Shown here piece after piece: positions 1-6,060 of a stretch of 13,346 bases of DNA. The stretch lies in contig JANMCC010000032.1 of the NCBI GenBank assembly GCA_031360885.1, positions 1 to 13,346 on the forward strand, given 5' to 3'. The notes beneath the pieces were generated by a model that saw only the letters and a list, made by a program, of their open reading frames with translations, was not told where the DNA came from and ran no database searches. A program made the translations under genes and the position numbers. The first letter of the stretch is position 1. Each line of letters opens with the position of its first letter. This DNA comes from Schlegelella_A sp031360885 (GTDB lineage Bacteria > Pseudomonadota > Gammaproteobacteria > Burkholderiales > Burkholderiaceae_C).

Positions 1-655
1 CGACGGCTCGCTGAAGCGCCTGCAGCTCGAGTTCGTCGACCTGATCTATTGCCATCGGCCCGACCCGCAGGCGCCGATCGAGGAAACGGTCTGGGCGATG
101 AGCGACATCATCGCCAGCGGCAAGGCGCACTACTGGGGCACGAGCGAGTGGTCGGCCGCGGAGATCAAGGCGGCGTGGGACGTGGCCGAGAAGCACCACC
201 TGAGGAAGCCCGTCATGGAGCAGCCGCAGTACCACCTGTTCCACCGCCAGCGCGTCGAGCAGGAGTACGCGCCGCTCTACGACACGGTCGGCCTCGGCCT
301 TACCACCTGGAGCCCGCTGGCGAGCGGCCTGCTCACCGGCAAGTACAGGAACGGCGTGCCGGCCGGCAGCCGCGGCGCGCTCGAAAGCATGAGCTTCCTC
401 GCCAAGGGCCTGACCGATCCGCAGCGCAATGCCGCGGTTGCCAGTCTCGAGCCGATCGCCGCCGAGCTCGGCGCCAGCCTGGCCCAGCTCGCGATCGCCT
501 GGGCGGCGAAGAACCCGCGCGTCTCGACCGTGATCACCGGCGCTTCGACCCTGCAGCAGCTGCAATCGAACCTCGGCGCCATCGCGGTGCTGCCGAAGCT
601 GACGCCGGAGGTGATGGCGCGCATCGACGCGGTGACCCGCTCCCTGGCGGATTGA
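1..655 (+). CDS. Aldo/keto reductase, Kv-beta-like (AKR6 type), 5' end missing
   Basis: NADPH-dependent aldo/keto reductase acting on small aldehydes or ketones in the cytosol; the exact substrate is unknown. The gene enters from the left edge, with the first whole codon at base 2, and stops with TGA at 653-655, leaving 217 residues. About the first third of the usual 320-350 residue TIM barrel is missing. The visible part follows Kv-beta/YghZ-type reductases closely: SLKRLQLEFVDLIYCHRPDP (the His takes the catalytic position, where Kv-beta itself has Asn), then WGTSEWS, then EQPQYHLFHR, then WSPLASGLLTGKY, then VITGAS followed by LQSNLGA, which form the NADPH pocket near the C-terminus. It faces the minus-strand murU-like gene tail to tail with only two bases between stop codons. 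The family call is firm. Substrate and gene name cannot be given from sequence. Confidence 0.93.
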   Translation, partial: DGSLKRLQLEFVDLIYCHRPDPQAPIEETVWAMSDIIASGKAHYWGTSEWSAAEIKAAWDVAEKHHLRKPVMEQPQYHLFHRQRVEQEYAPLYDTVGLGLTTWSPLASGLLTGKYRNGVPAGSRGALESMSFLAKGLTDPQRNAAVASLEPIAAELGASLAQLAIAWAAKNPRVSTVITGASTLQQLQSNLGAIAVLPKLTPEVMARIDAVTRSLAD

Positions 656-657
656 CG

Positions 658-1353
658 TCAGGCGGAAGCGTTGAGCGCGGCGAGCTGCTCCGGCGTGCCG
701 ACGTTCTCCCAGCGGCCGCGCCAGACCTCGGCACCGATCTGCCGCGCCCGCATGCCCGCGTAGAGCAGCGGCGCGAGCGGCGCCACCGTGCCCGGGGCGA
801 TGCCGGCGAACATCGTGGCGCGCAGCAGGGCGATGTTGGCGTAGGTCCAGCGCTGGCCGTCGGGGCCCGCGCTGTCGGCCAGGCCCATGCCGTCGGCGCC
901 GAGGCCGAAGTCGCCGCCCGGATGGAAGTGCGGGTTCGGCACCAGCCAGAGGCGGCCGAGCCGGCCGCCGGCGTAGAACGCGTCGTGCGCCGCCGCGGTG
1001 AAGCGGAAGTCGGGCGCCCAGACGTCGGCCGAGACGACCCAGAACACGTCGCCGAGCAGCGGCAGCGCCTTGGCGATGCCGCCCGCGGTCTCGAGCGCGC
1101 CGCCGTGGTCGCGACCCTCCATCGAGTAGGCGATCCTGAGGCCGAAGCGCGAGCCGTCGCCGAGCGCGGCGACGATCTGCTCCTCGAGCCAGGCGGTGTT
1201 GATCACGACCTCGCGCACGCCGCCGGCGGCGAGCGCCTCGAGGTGCCATTCGATCAGCGGTTTGCCGTGCACCTCGAGCAGCGGCTTGGGCGTCGCATCG
1301 GAGAGCGGACGCATCCGGTTGCCGCGGCCGGCGGCGAGGACGATCGCCTTCAT
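658..1353 (-). CDS. murU: MurU-like N-acetylmuramate-1-phosphate uridylyltransferase
   Basis: Predicted cytosolic nucleotidyltransferase, 231 residues. MurU enzymes join MurNAc-1-phosphate to UTP to give UDP-MurNAc in the cell-wall recycling route that bypasses de novo synthesis. The N-terminus shows the nucleotide-binding motif LAAGRGNRMRPL followed by TPKPLL (residues 7-26). Next come PLIEWHLEALAAGGVREVVIN and LGDGSRFGL, then LETAGGIAKALPLLGD, and SADVW with the metal-binding Asp at about 110. The C-terminus has RGRWENVGTPEQL. Length and motif order fit Pseudomonas MurU (about 223 residues). SADVW replaces the usual NGDVW, a mild departure. It lies two bases after the speD stop, without a clear ribosome site of its own, so it is probably translated by coupling. 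Its usual partner, the sugar kinase amgK, is not next to it. Another sugar-1-phosphate substrate is possible. Confidence 0.85.
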   Translation of the reverse strand: MKAIVLAAGRGNRMRPLSDATPKPLLEVHGKPLIEWHLEALAAGGVREVVINTAWLEEQIVAALGDGSRFGLRIAYSMEGRDHGGALETAGGIAKALPLLGDVFWVVSADVWAPDFRFTAAAHDAFYAGGRLGRLWLVPNPHFHPGGDFGLGADGMGLADSAGPDGQRWTYANIALLRATMFAGIAPGTVAPLAPLLYAGMRARQIGAEVWRGRWENVGTPEQLAALNASA

Positions 1354-1355
1354 CG

Positions 1356-1739
1356 TCAACCGCGCCGGTGCGCGTGGCGCTCGATGCGGGCGGGCGCGAA
1401 CGCTGCGACCAGCGCGTTCATCAGCGCCTCGGCGCGCGCCGAGTTGTCGGCGCCGAGGTTGCAGACGTAGACGTCGAGCGTCGCTGCCTCGAGCTCGGGC
1501 CAGGTGTGGACCGCGAGGTGCGATTCGGCCAGCAGCACGACGCCGGTGATGCCGCTCGGCGCATCGCCCGGCGCGCCCACGGACGCGGGCACGAAGCGAT
1601 GGAACAGCTCGCCGACGGGAGTGAGGCCGGCGTGCGCGACGGCTTCGAGGCAAAGGCTGCGCAGGCTCGCCGTCTCGGTCATCTCGGGCCGGCCGGCGGC
1701 GCAGCCGCGGAGGTCGGCGGTGAGGTGAAGACCCTGCAT
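1356..1739 (-). CDS. speD: S-adenosylmethionine decarboxylase proenzyme
   Basis: Makes decarboxylated S-adenosylmethionine, the aminopropyl donor for spermidine synthase. It is a 127-residue proenzyme of the short class found in Thermotoga and many bacteria. It cuts itself between Glu72 and Ser73 in AESHLAVHTWPE, turning Ser73 into the pyruvoyl group. The other expected residues sit at the Thermotoga spacing: His78 (Ser+5) and Cys93 in DVYVCNLG (Ser+20). The N-terminal LHLTADLRGC and later LFHRF are also typical, which supports the start at 1739. No Shine-Dalgarno sequence precedes this ATG. Instead a perfect palindrome ends one base upstream, so the message may be leaderless or its start may be controlled. 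It is the first gene of an operon with the murU-like gene and is divergent from tkt. The typical partner speE is not in the window. Confidence 0.92.
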   Translation of the reverse strand: MQGLHLTADLRGCAAGRPEMTETASLRSLCLEAVAHAGLTPVGELFHRFVPASVGAPGDAPSGITGVVLLAESHLAVHTWPELEAATLDVYVCNLGADNSARAEALMNALVAAFAPARIERHAHRRG

Positions 1740-1740
1740 C

Positions 1741-1757
1741 GGCCGGATTATCCGGCC
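1741..1757. promoter_or_regulatory. Perfect 17-bp palindrome at the speD start, operator candidate
   Basis: GGCCGGATTATCCGGCC reads as two perfect 8-bp arms around a single T. It ends one base before the speD ATG and lies in the 82-bp gap shared with the divergent tkt gene. On the minus strand it contains GATAAT, five of six matches to a -10 box, whose expected start site would fall at the A of the speD ATG. No good -35 is visible. It could be a repressor site over the promoter and start codon of speD. No regulator is identified. Confidence 0.4.
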
Positions 1758-1782
1758 CGGGGTTCATCCTCTCCCGGCACCC

Positions 1783-1788
1783 TAAAAT
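1783..1788 (+). promoter_or_regulatory. Possible -10 box of tkt
   Basis: TAAAAT stands out in the GC-rich gap before tkt, 33 bases upstream of the ATG. The matching -35 region (around 1760-1768) is poor, with only TTCATC or GGGTTC present. The call rests on the AT-rich hexamer and its position only. Confidence 0.3.
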
Positions 1789-1807
1789 GGCAGGCTCACC
1801 CGCGCAC

Positions 1808-1812
1808 GGAAG
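1808..1812 (+). promoter_or_regulatory. Ribosome binding site of tkt
   Basis: GGAAG lies nine bases before the ATG at 1822 and is the only purine-rich site near either possible start. The alternative in-frame ATG at 1894, which would give a protein closer to E. coli transketolase in length, has no such site. This favours 1822. Confidence 0.5.
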
Positions 1813-1821
1813 CTTCGAAAA

Positions 1822-3942
1822 ATGGCCGCGATCGATTCCCCGGACACCCCGATCGCGGCTCCGGATGCGCCCGCCGCGGCCCGCTCCGCGCTGATGGCCA
1901 ACGCGATCCGCGCGCTCTCGATGGACGCGGTGCAGCAGGCCAATTCCGGCCACCCCGGCGCGCCGATGGGCATGGCCGAGATCGCGGTGGCGCTCTGGGG
2001 GCGGCACCTGCGCCACAACCCGGCCAACCCGCACTGGTCGGGACGCGACCGCTTCGTCCTTTCCAACGGCCACGGCTCGATGCTGCAGTACGCGCTGCTG
2101 CACCTCACGGGCTACGACCTGGCGATCGGCGAGCTGAAGAATTTCCGCCAGCTGCACAGCAAGACGCCGGGGCACCCGGAAGTCGACGTCACGCCGGGCG
2201 TGGAGACGACGACCGGGCCGCTCGGCCAGGGCCTCGGCAACGCCGTCGGCATGGCGCTCGCCGAGAAGCTGCTCGCGACCGAGTTCAACCGCGACGGCCA
2301 CGCCATCGTCGACCACCATACCTACGTCTTCTTCGGCGACGGCTGCCTGATGGAAGGCATCAGCCACGAAGCCTCCGCCCTCGCCGGCGCCTGGAAGCTG
2401 AACAAGCTGATCGCCGTCTACGACGACAACGGCATCTCGATCGACGGTGCTGTCGCGCCCTGGTTCATCGACGACACGCCGAAGCGCTTCGAGGCCTACG
2501 GCTGGAACGTGATCGCCGGCGTCGACGGCCACGATGTCGACGCCGTCGACGCGGCGATCGCCCGGGCGCGGCAATCCACCGACCGGCCGACGATCGTCTG
2601 CTGCAAGACCACCATCGGCAAGGGCTCGCCGAACCGCGGCGGCACCGCCAAGGCGCACGGCGAGGCGCTCGGCGCCGAGGAGATCAAGCTCACCCGCGCG
2701 GCGCTCGGCTGGGCGCACGACGCCTTCGTCGTGCCCGACGAGGCCTATGCGTACTGGAACGCGAAGAAGGACGGCGCCGCCGCCGAGTCGGCCTGGCAGG
2801 ATGGGTTCGCCGCCTACGCGGCGGCGCATCCGGAGCTTGCCGCCGAGTACACGCGGCGGATGAAGGGCGAGTTGCCGACCGACTGGTGGAAGACGGTGCG
2901 GGCGGCCGCGGTGGCGACCCACGCCAAGGCCGAGACCGTAGCCAGCCGCAAGGCGAGCCAGCTCGCGCTCGAGGTCTTCACCGCGGCGCTGCCCGAGCTG
3001 CTCGGCGGCAGCGCCGACCTGACCGGCTCGAACCTCACGAACACCAAGCACACGCCGGCCTTGCGCTTCAATGCCGACGGCTCGCCCCGGGTCGACGAGT
3101 CCGGCCACGCCGGCCGCCACATCAACTACGGCGTGCGCGAGTTCGGCATGGCGGCGATCATGAACGGCGTGGCGCTGCACGGCGGCTTCATTCCCTACGG
3201 CGGCACCTTCCTCACGTTCAGCGACTACAGCCGCAACGCGATCCGGATGGCGGCGCTGATGAAGCAGCGCGTGGTCCACGTCTTCACCCACGACTCGATC
3301 GGCCTCGGCGAAGACGGGCCGACGCACCAGTCGGTGGAGCATGCGGCGTCGCTGCGGCTGATCCCGAACCTCGACGTCTGGCGGCCGTGCGACACGCTCG
3401 AGACGCTGGCGGCGTGGGCCGCGGCGGTCGGCCGGCGCGAGGGCCCGGCCGCGTTGCTGCTGTCGCGACAGAACCTGCCCTACGCGCCCAAGCCGGCGTT
3501 CGACGCGGCCCGGCCCGACGGCGCGCTCGGCGAGATCGCCAAGGGCGCCTACGTGCTTGCCGAGCCGGCCGAAGTGGGCTTGCGCGGCAAGGCGAAGGCG
3601 GTGCTGATCGCCACTGGCTCGGAGGTGCAGCTCGCGCTCAACGCGCAGCAGCAGCTCGCCCGGCCGGAGAACGGCGGCATCGCCGTGCGCGTGGTCTCGA
3701 TGCCCTCGACGACCGTGTTCGACCGCCAGGACCCGGCCTACAAGGCATCGGTGCTGCCCGCGGGCGTGCCGCGCATCGCGGTCGAGATGGGTGTGACCGA
3801 CGGCTGGTGGAAGTACGGCTGCGCCGCGGTCGTCGGCATCGACCGCTACGGAGAATCGGCGCCGGGGCCGGTGCTGTTCAGGCACTTCGGCTTCACGGCG
3901 GAGAACGTGGTCGCGACCGTGCGGGCGGTACTCGGCGCCTGA
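1822..3942 (+). CDS. tkt: Transketolase
   Basis: Thiamine-diphosphate enzyme that moves two-carbon units between sugar phosphates in the pentose phosphate pathway (and the Calvin cycle where present); cytosolic homodimer. The protein has 706 residues. The N-terminal ThDP domain starts with NAIRALSMDAVQQANSGHPG and carries the metal site GDGCLMEG (residues 172-179, Asp173) with the following VYDDN. The pyrimidine domain has YGVREFGMAAIMNG, with the ThDP-activating Glu at 440, then GGTFLTFSDYSRNA and THDSIGLGEDGPTHQ. The C-terminal domain follows with VLIATGSEVQLAL. About 20 Ala/Pro-rich residues at the N-terminus exceed the E. coli protein. The start at 1822 is chosen because GGAAG precedes it; 1894 is the alternative. 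A hairpin occupies codons 2 to 13. gap follows after 67 bases, so the two are probably one operon. Confidence 0.97.
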   Translation: MAAIDSPDTPIAAPDAPAAARSALMANAIRALSMDAVQQANSGHPGAPMGMAEIAVALWGRHLRHNPANPHWSGRDRFVLSNGHGSMLQYALLHLTGYDLAIGELKNFRQLHSKTPGHPEVDVTPGVETTTGPLGQGLGNAVGMALAEKLLATEFNRDGHAIVDHHTYVFFGDGCLMEGISHEASALAGAWKLNKLIAVYDDNGISIDGAVAPWFIDDTPKRFEAYGWNVIAGVDGHDVDAVDAAIARARQSTDRPTIVCCKTTIGKGSPNRGGTAKAHGEALGAEEIKLTRAALGWAHDAFVVPDEAYAYWNAKKDGAAAESAWQDGFAAYAAAHPELAAEYTRRMKGELPTDWWKTVRAAAVATHAKAETVASRKASQLALEVFTAALPELLGGSADLTGSNLTNTKHTPALRFNADGSPRVDESGHAGRHINYGVREFGMAAIMNGVALHGGFIPYGGTFLTFSDYSRNAIRMAALMKQRVVHVFTHDSIGLGEDGPTHQSVEHAASLRLIPNLDVWRPCDTLETLAAWAAAVGRREGPAALLLSRQNLPYAPKPAFDAARPDGALGEIAKGAYVLAEPAEVGLRGKAKAVLIATGSEVQLALNAQQQLARPENGGIAVRVVSMPSTTVFDRQDPAYKASVLPAGVPRIAVEMGVTDGWWKYGCAAVVGIDRYGESAPGPVLFRHFGFTAENVVATVRAVLGA
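1825..1859 (+). repeat. Perfect 10-bp inverted repeat just after the tkt start codon
   Basis: GCCGCGATCG at 1825-1834 and its exact complement CGATCGCGGC at 1850-1859 flank a 15-base loop. In mRNA this would be a stable GC-rich stem beginning directly after the ATG at 1822. It could slow initiation, or it would sit in the 5' leader if translation really began at 1894. Confidence 0.6.
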
Positions 3943-4009
3943 ACCCCCGATGACCTGACGCAACGGCGGAAGCCACCCGACGCATTCTTTCTTTCCAGAG
4001 GATTTCTTC

Positions 4010-5017
4010 ATGACCATCAAGATCGGCATCAACGGCTTCGGCCGCATCGGACGCATGGTGTTTCGCGCCGCCGTCCAGAACTTCGCTGACATCGAGGTGG
4101 TCGCGATCAACGACCTGCTCGAGCCCGACTACCTCGCCTACATGCTGAAGTACGACTCGGTGCACGGCCGCTTCAAGGGCGACGTGTCGGTCGACGGCAG
4201 CATGCTGGTGGTGAACGGCAGGAAGATCCGCCTGACACAGGAAAAGGACCCGGCCGCGCTGAAGTGGGCCGAGGTCGGCGCCACGGTCGTCATCGAGTCG
4301 ACCGGCCTCTTCCTCACCAAGGAAACGGCGCAGAAGCACCTCGACGCCGGGGCGAAGAAGGTGATCCTGTCGGCGCCCTCGAAGGACGACACGCCGATGT
4401 TCGTGTTCGGCGTCAACGACCGCACCTACAAGGGCGAGGCGATCATCTCGAACGCCTCCTGCACCACCAACTGCCTGGCGCCCGTGGCCAAGGTGCTGCA
4501 CGACAAGTGGGGCATCAAGCGCGGCCTGATGACCACCGTGCATGCCACCACCGCGACCCAGAAGACGGTCGACGGTCCGAGCAACAAGGACTGGCGCGGC
4601 GGCCGCGGCATTCTCGAGAACATCATCCCCTCGTCGACCGGCGCCGCCAAGGCGGTGGGCGTGGTCATCCCCGAGCTCAACAAGAAGCTCACCGGCATGT
4701 CGTTTCGCGTGCCGACCTCCGACGTCTCGGTGATCGATCTCACCGTGGAGCTGCTCAAGGAGGCGAGCTACAAGGAGATCTGCGCCGAGATGAAGGCCCA
4801 GTCGCAAGGCGCGCTGAAGGGCGTGCTCGGCTACACCGAGGACAAGGTGGTCTCGACCGACTTCCGCGGCGAGGCAATGACCTCGGTGTTCGATGCCGAT
4901 GCCGGGATCGCCCTCGACACCACCTTCGTCAAGATCGTCGCCTGGTACGACAACGAGTGGGGCTACTCGAACAAGACGCTCGAGATGGCGCGGGTGGTGG
5001 CGAAGTCCGGCGCCTGA
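4010..5017 (+). CDS. gap: Glyceraldehyde-3-phosphate dehydrogenase, NAD type
   Basis: Oxidises glyceraldehyde-3-phosphate with phosphate to 1,3-bisphosphoglycerate, in glycolysis and in reverse for gluconeogenesis or the Calvin cycle; cytosolic tetramer. The 335 residues match the family length. The Rossmann motif INGFGRIGRMVFRA opens the protein. Asp35 in VVAINDL indicates NAD rather than NADP preference. The catalytic site is SNASCTTNCLAP with Cys151, paired with His178 in TTVHATTATQ. WYDNEWGYSNK closes the C-terminal part. A strong ribosome site, AGAGGA at 3997-4002, lies seven bases before the ATG. The gene follows tkt by 67 bases and is followed by a 13-bp hairpin at 5035-5063. pgk or pyk, often near gap in related bacteria, does not follow here. 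Confidence 0.98.
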   Translation: MTIKIGINGFGRIGRMVFRAAVQNFADIEVVAINDLLEPDYLAYMLKYDSVHGRFKGDVSVDGSMLVVNGRKIRLTQEKDPAALKWAEVGATVVIESTGLFLTKETAQKHLDAGAKKVILSAPSKDDTPMFVFGVNDRTYKGEAIISNASCTTNCLAPVAKVLHDKWGIKRGLMTTVHATTATQKTVDGPSNKDWRGGRGILENIIPSSTGAAKAVGVVIPELNKKLTGMSFRVPTSDVSVIDLTVELLKEASYKEICAEMKAQSQGALKGVLGYTEDKVVSTDFRGEAMTSVFDADAGIALDTTFVKIVAWYDNEWGYSNKTLEMARVVAKSGA

Positions 5018-5034
5018 GGCGGGCGGTTCCCAAA

Positions 5035-5063
5035 CGACAAGAGCCCCGACGGGGCTCTTGTCG
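5035..5063. terminator. Perfect 13-bp hairpin between convergent gap and the glycine-zipper gene
   Basis: CGACAAGAGCCCC (5035-5047) and its exact complement GGGGCTCTTGTCG (5051-5063) surround a GAC loop, 18 bases after the gap stop codon. There is no clear T-tract on either side, so Rho-independent action is likely but unproven. Being symmetric, it could serve both the plus-strand gap transcript and the opposing minus-strand gene. Confidence 0.75.
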
Positions 5064-5071
5064 CGTGCGGG

Positions 5072-5085
5072 CCGGCCAAGGCCGG
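5072..5085. terminator. Short hairpin after the glycine-zipper gene
   Basis: CCGGCC, an AA loop and GGCCGG form a perfect 6-bp stem, seven bases beyond the minus-strand stop codon at 5093. The two-base loop is tight, so the folded stem is probably five pairs. It may help end the minus-strand transcript together with the larger hairpin at 5035-5063. Confidence 0.35.
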
Positions 5086-5092
5086 TCGGCGA

Positions 5093-5815
5093 TCACCAGT
5101 GCCGGTAGCCGTGGCGCCAGCCCCAGGCCGGGCCGAAGCCGATGCCGATCACCGGGCCGTAATAGGTCCGCGGCGGGCCGTAGTAGTAGGCCGGGGCCGG
5201 GTAGTACGCCGGCGCAGGCGCCGAGTAGTACGGATAGCTGGCGGGCGGGGCCTGGTCGTAGTCGGACGGCGGATAGGCCGGCGGCACCGCCGAGTAGCCG
5301 CCGCGCGAGCCGACTTCATCCTGCGGCGCGCTGCCGGCCGGCCGCACGTCGATCGCCAGCCGGGGGCCCGGGTCGGTGGCCGTGCGCGTGGTGTAGCGCT
5401 GGCCGTGGTACTCGTAGACCACGTCGTAGCCGACCACGCGGTTCTCGTAGCTGCTGACCGTGCGGCAATCGCGCACCGGGACGACCTGGCCGGGGCTGTT
5501 GTTGAGCTCGGCCTGGTTGCCAATGGCCGCGCCGGTGACGGCGCCGATGCCCGTGGCGACGGCACGGCCGGCGCCATGGCCGATCTGGTTGCCGACGACG
5601 CCGCCGATGATGGCGCCGACCAGCGCACCGCCGCCCGAGGGCGCCGTCGGGACGACGCGCTGGCCTTCGGCGCATTGCTGGCGCGGCACCGGATACGAGC
5701 CGGTCACCGGGGTCGCAGAAACCACGTTGGCGTATTCGGCGGCCTGGGCGGCGCCGGCCGCGAGCAAGGCGCAGGCGGCAGCCGCCAGGGCGGTAGACTT
5801 CAGGGGGGTGTTCAT
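5093..5815 (-). CDS. Exported glycine-zipper (2TM) envelope protein
   Basis: Predicted periplasmic or outer-membrane-associated protein of 240 residues. A signal peptide covers about residues 1-26 (hydrophobic Ala/Leu core ending AAQA); there is no proper lipobox. Residues 61-100 form a glycine zipper with GGGALVGAIIGGVVGNQIGHG and then AVATGIGAVTGAAIGN, the pattern of the Rickettsia 17-kDa antigen family. A middle section (about 114-158) contains DCRTV, ENRVVGYDVVYEYHGQRY and is conserved-looking in this type. The last 70 residues are rich in Pro and Tyr, with repeats such as PAYYPAPAYYYGPP, and the end is aromatic and basic (WGWRHGYRHW). A ribosome site GAGGAG lies nine bases before the ATG. 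It is a single-gene unit, convergent with gap. A role in envelope integrity is inferred from the family; the exact function is not known. Confidence 0.82.
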   Translation of the reverse strand: MNTPLKSTALAAAACALLAAGAAQAAEYANVVSATPVTGSYPVPRQQCAEGQRVVPTAPSGGGALVGAIIGGVVGNQIGHGAGRAVATGIGAVTGAAIGNQAELNNSPGQVVPVRDCRTVSSYENRVVGYDVVYEYHGQRYTTRTATDPGPRLAIDVRPAGSAPQDEVGSRGGYSAVPPAYPPSDYDQAPPASYPYYSAPAPAYYPAPAYYYGPPRTYYGPVIGIGFGPAWGWRHGYRHW

Positions 5816-6060
5816 TCTGGATTGCTCCTCGTCACGCCGTGGGGCGGGTTCTCTTCATCGACCTGCGATCTTGGCAAGAGTTCTGTTCCATCTACGCACG
5901 ACCACTGCCGAACGACGACGCGTTGACATTTCTTTGCATTGCGCACACGCGCAGCAACGTCCATGTCGACCCGCGTGGCTCCAATCGAAGATCTCACTAT
6001 CAACAACGCGAGCCCGACCCCGGGGTTGACCCGACGGTGCTCGAGACACAAGGAAGACCA
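5816..6060. other. Divergent intergenic region between two exported-protein genes
   Basis: This 245-bp gap must hold the promoters of the minus-strand glycine-zipper gene and the plus-strand DUF4397-like lipoprotein. Its middle (about 5878-6005) is clearly richer in A and T than the genes around it. TTGACA at 5923-5928 could be a plus-strand -35, but no convincing -10 follows at 16-18 bases. TATCAA at 5998-6003 is another weak hexamer. No conserved small gene or RNA could be recognised. Confidence 0.4.
6050..6054 (+). promoter_or_regulatory. Ribosome binding site supporting a GTG start at 6061
   Basis: AAGGA lies six bases before GTG at 6061. Translation from there gives at once a basic N-terminus, a hydrophobic core and a lipobox, whereas longer in-frame starts (for example ATG 5839) would put about 74 unrelated residues in front of the signal peptide. 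Confidence 0.7.

Noticed and set aside
658..4110. Very long open reading frame on the minus strand across tkt and speD
   Set aside because: It is an antisense shadow caused by high GC. Only its last part (the murU-like gene) shows family motifs, while tkt and speD occupy the rest in other frames with clear catalytic residues.
5147..5275. Repeated tag-tag and gcc-gg units as a possible repeat array
   Set aside because: They are the codons for the Pro/Tyr-rich C-terminus of the glycine-zipper protein, a protein-level low-complexity repeat rather than a DNA array.
5922..5938. TTGACATTTCTTTGCA as a sigma-54 or sigma-70 promoter
   Set aside because: The -24 half lacks GG at the needed spacing from the TTGCA, and as a sigma-70 -35 it has no acceptable -10 at 16-18 bases.
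5839..6060. In-frame N-terminal extension of the DUF4397-like protein starting at ATG 5839
   Set aside because: The added residues look like translated intergenic DNA, would bury the signal peptide and lipobox, and lack a ribosome site. GTG at 6061 with AAGGA fits better.
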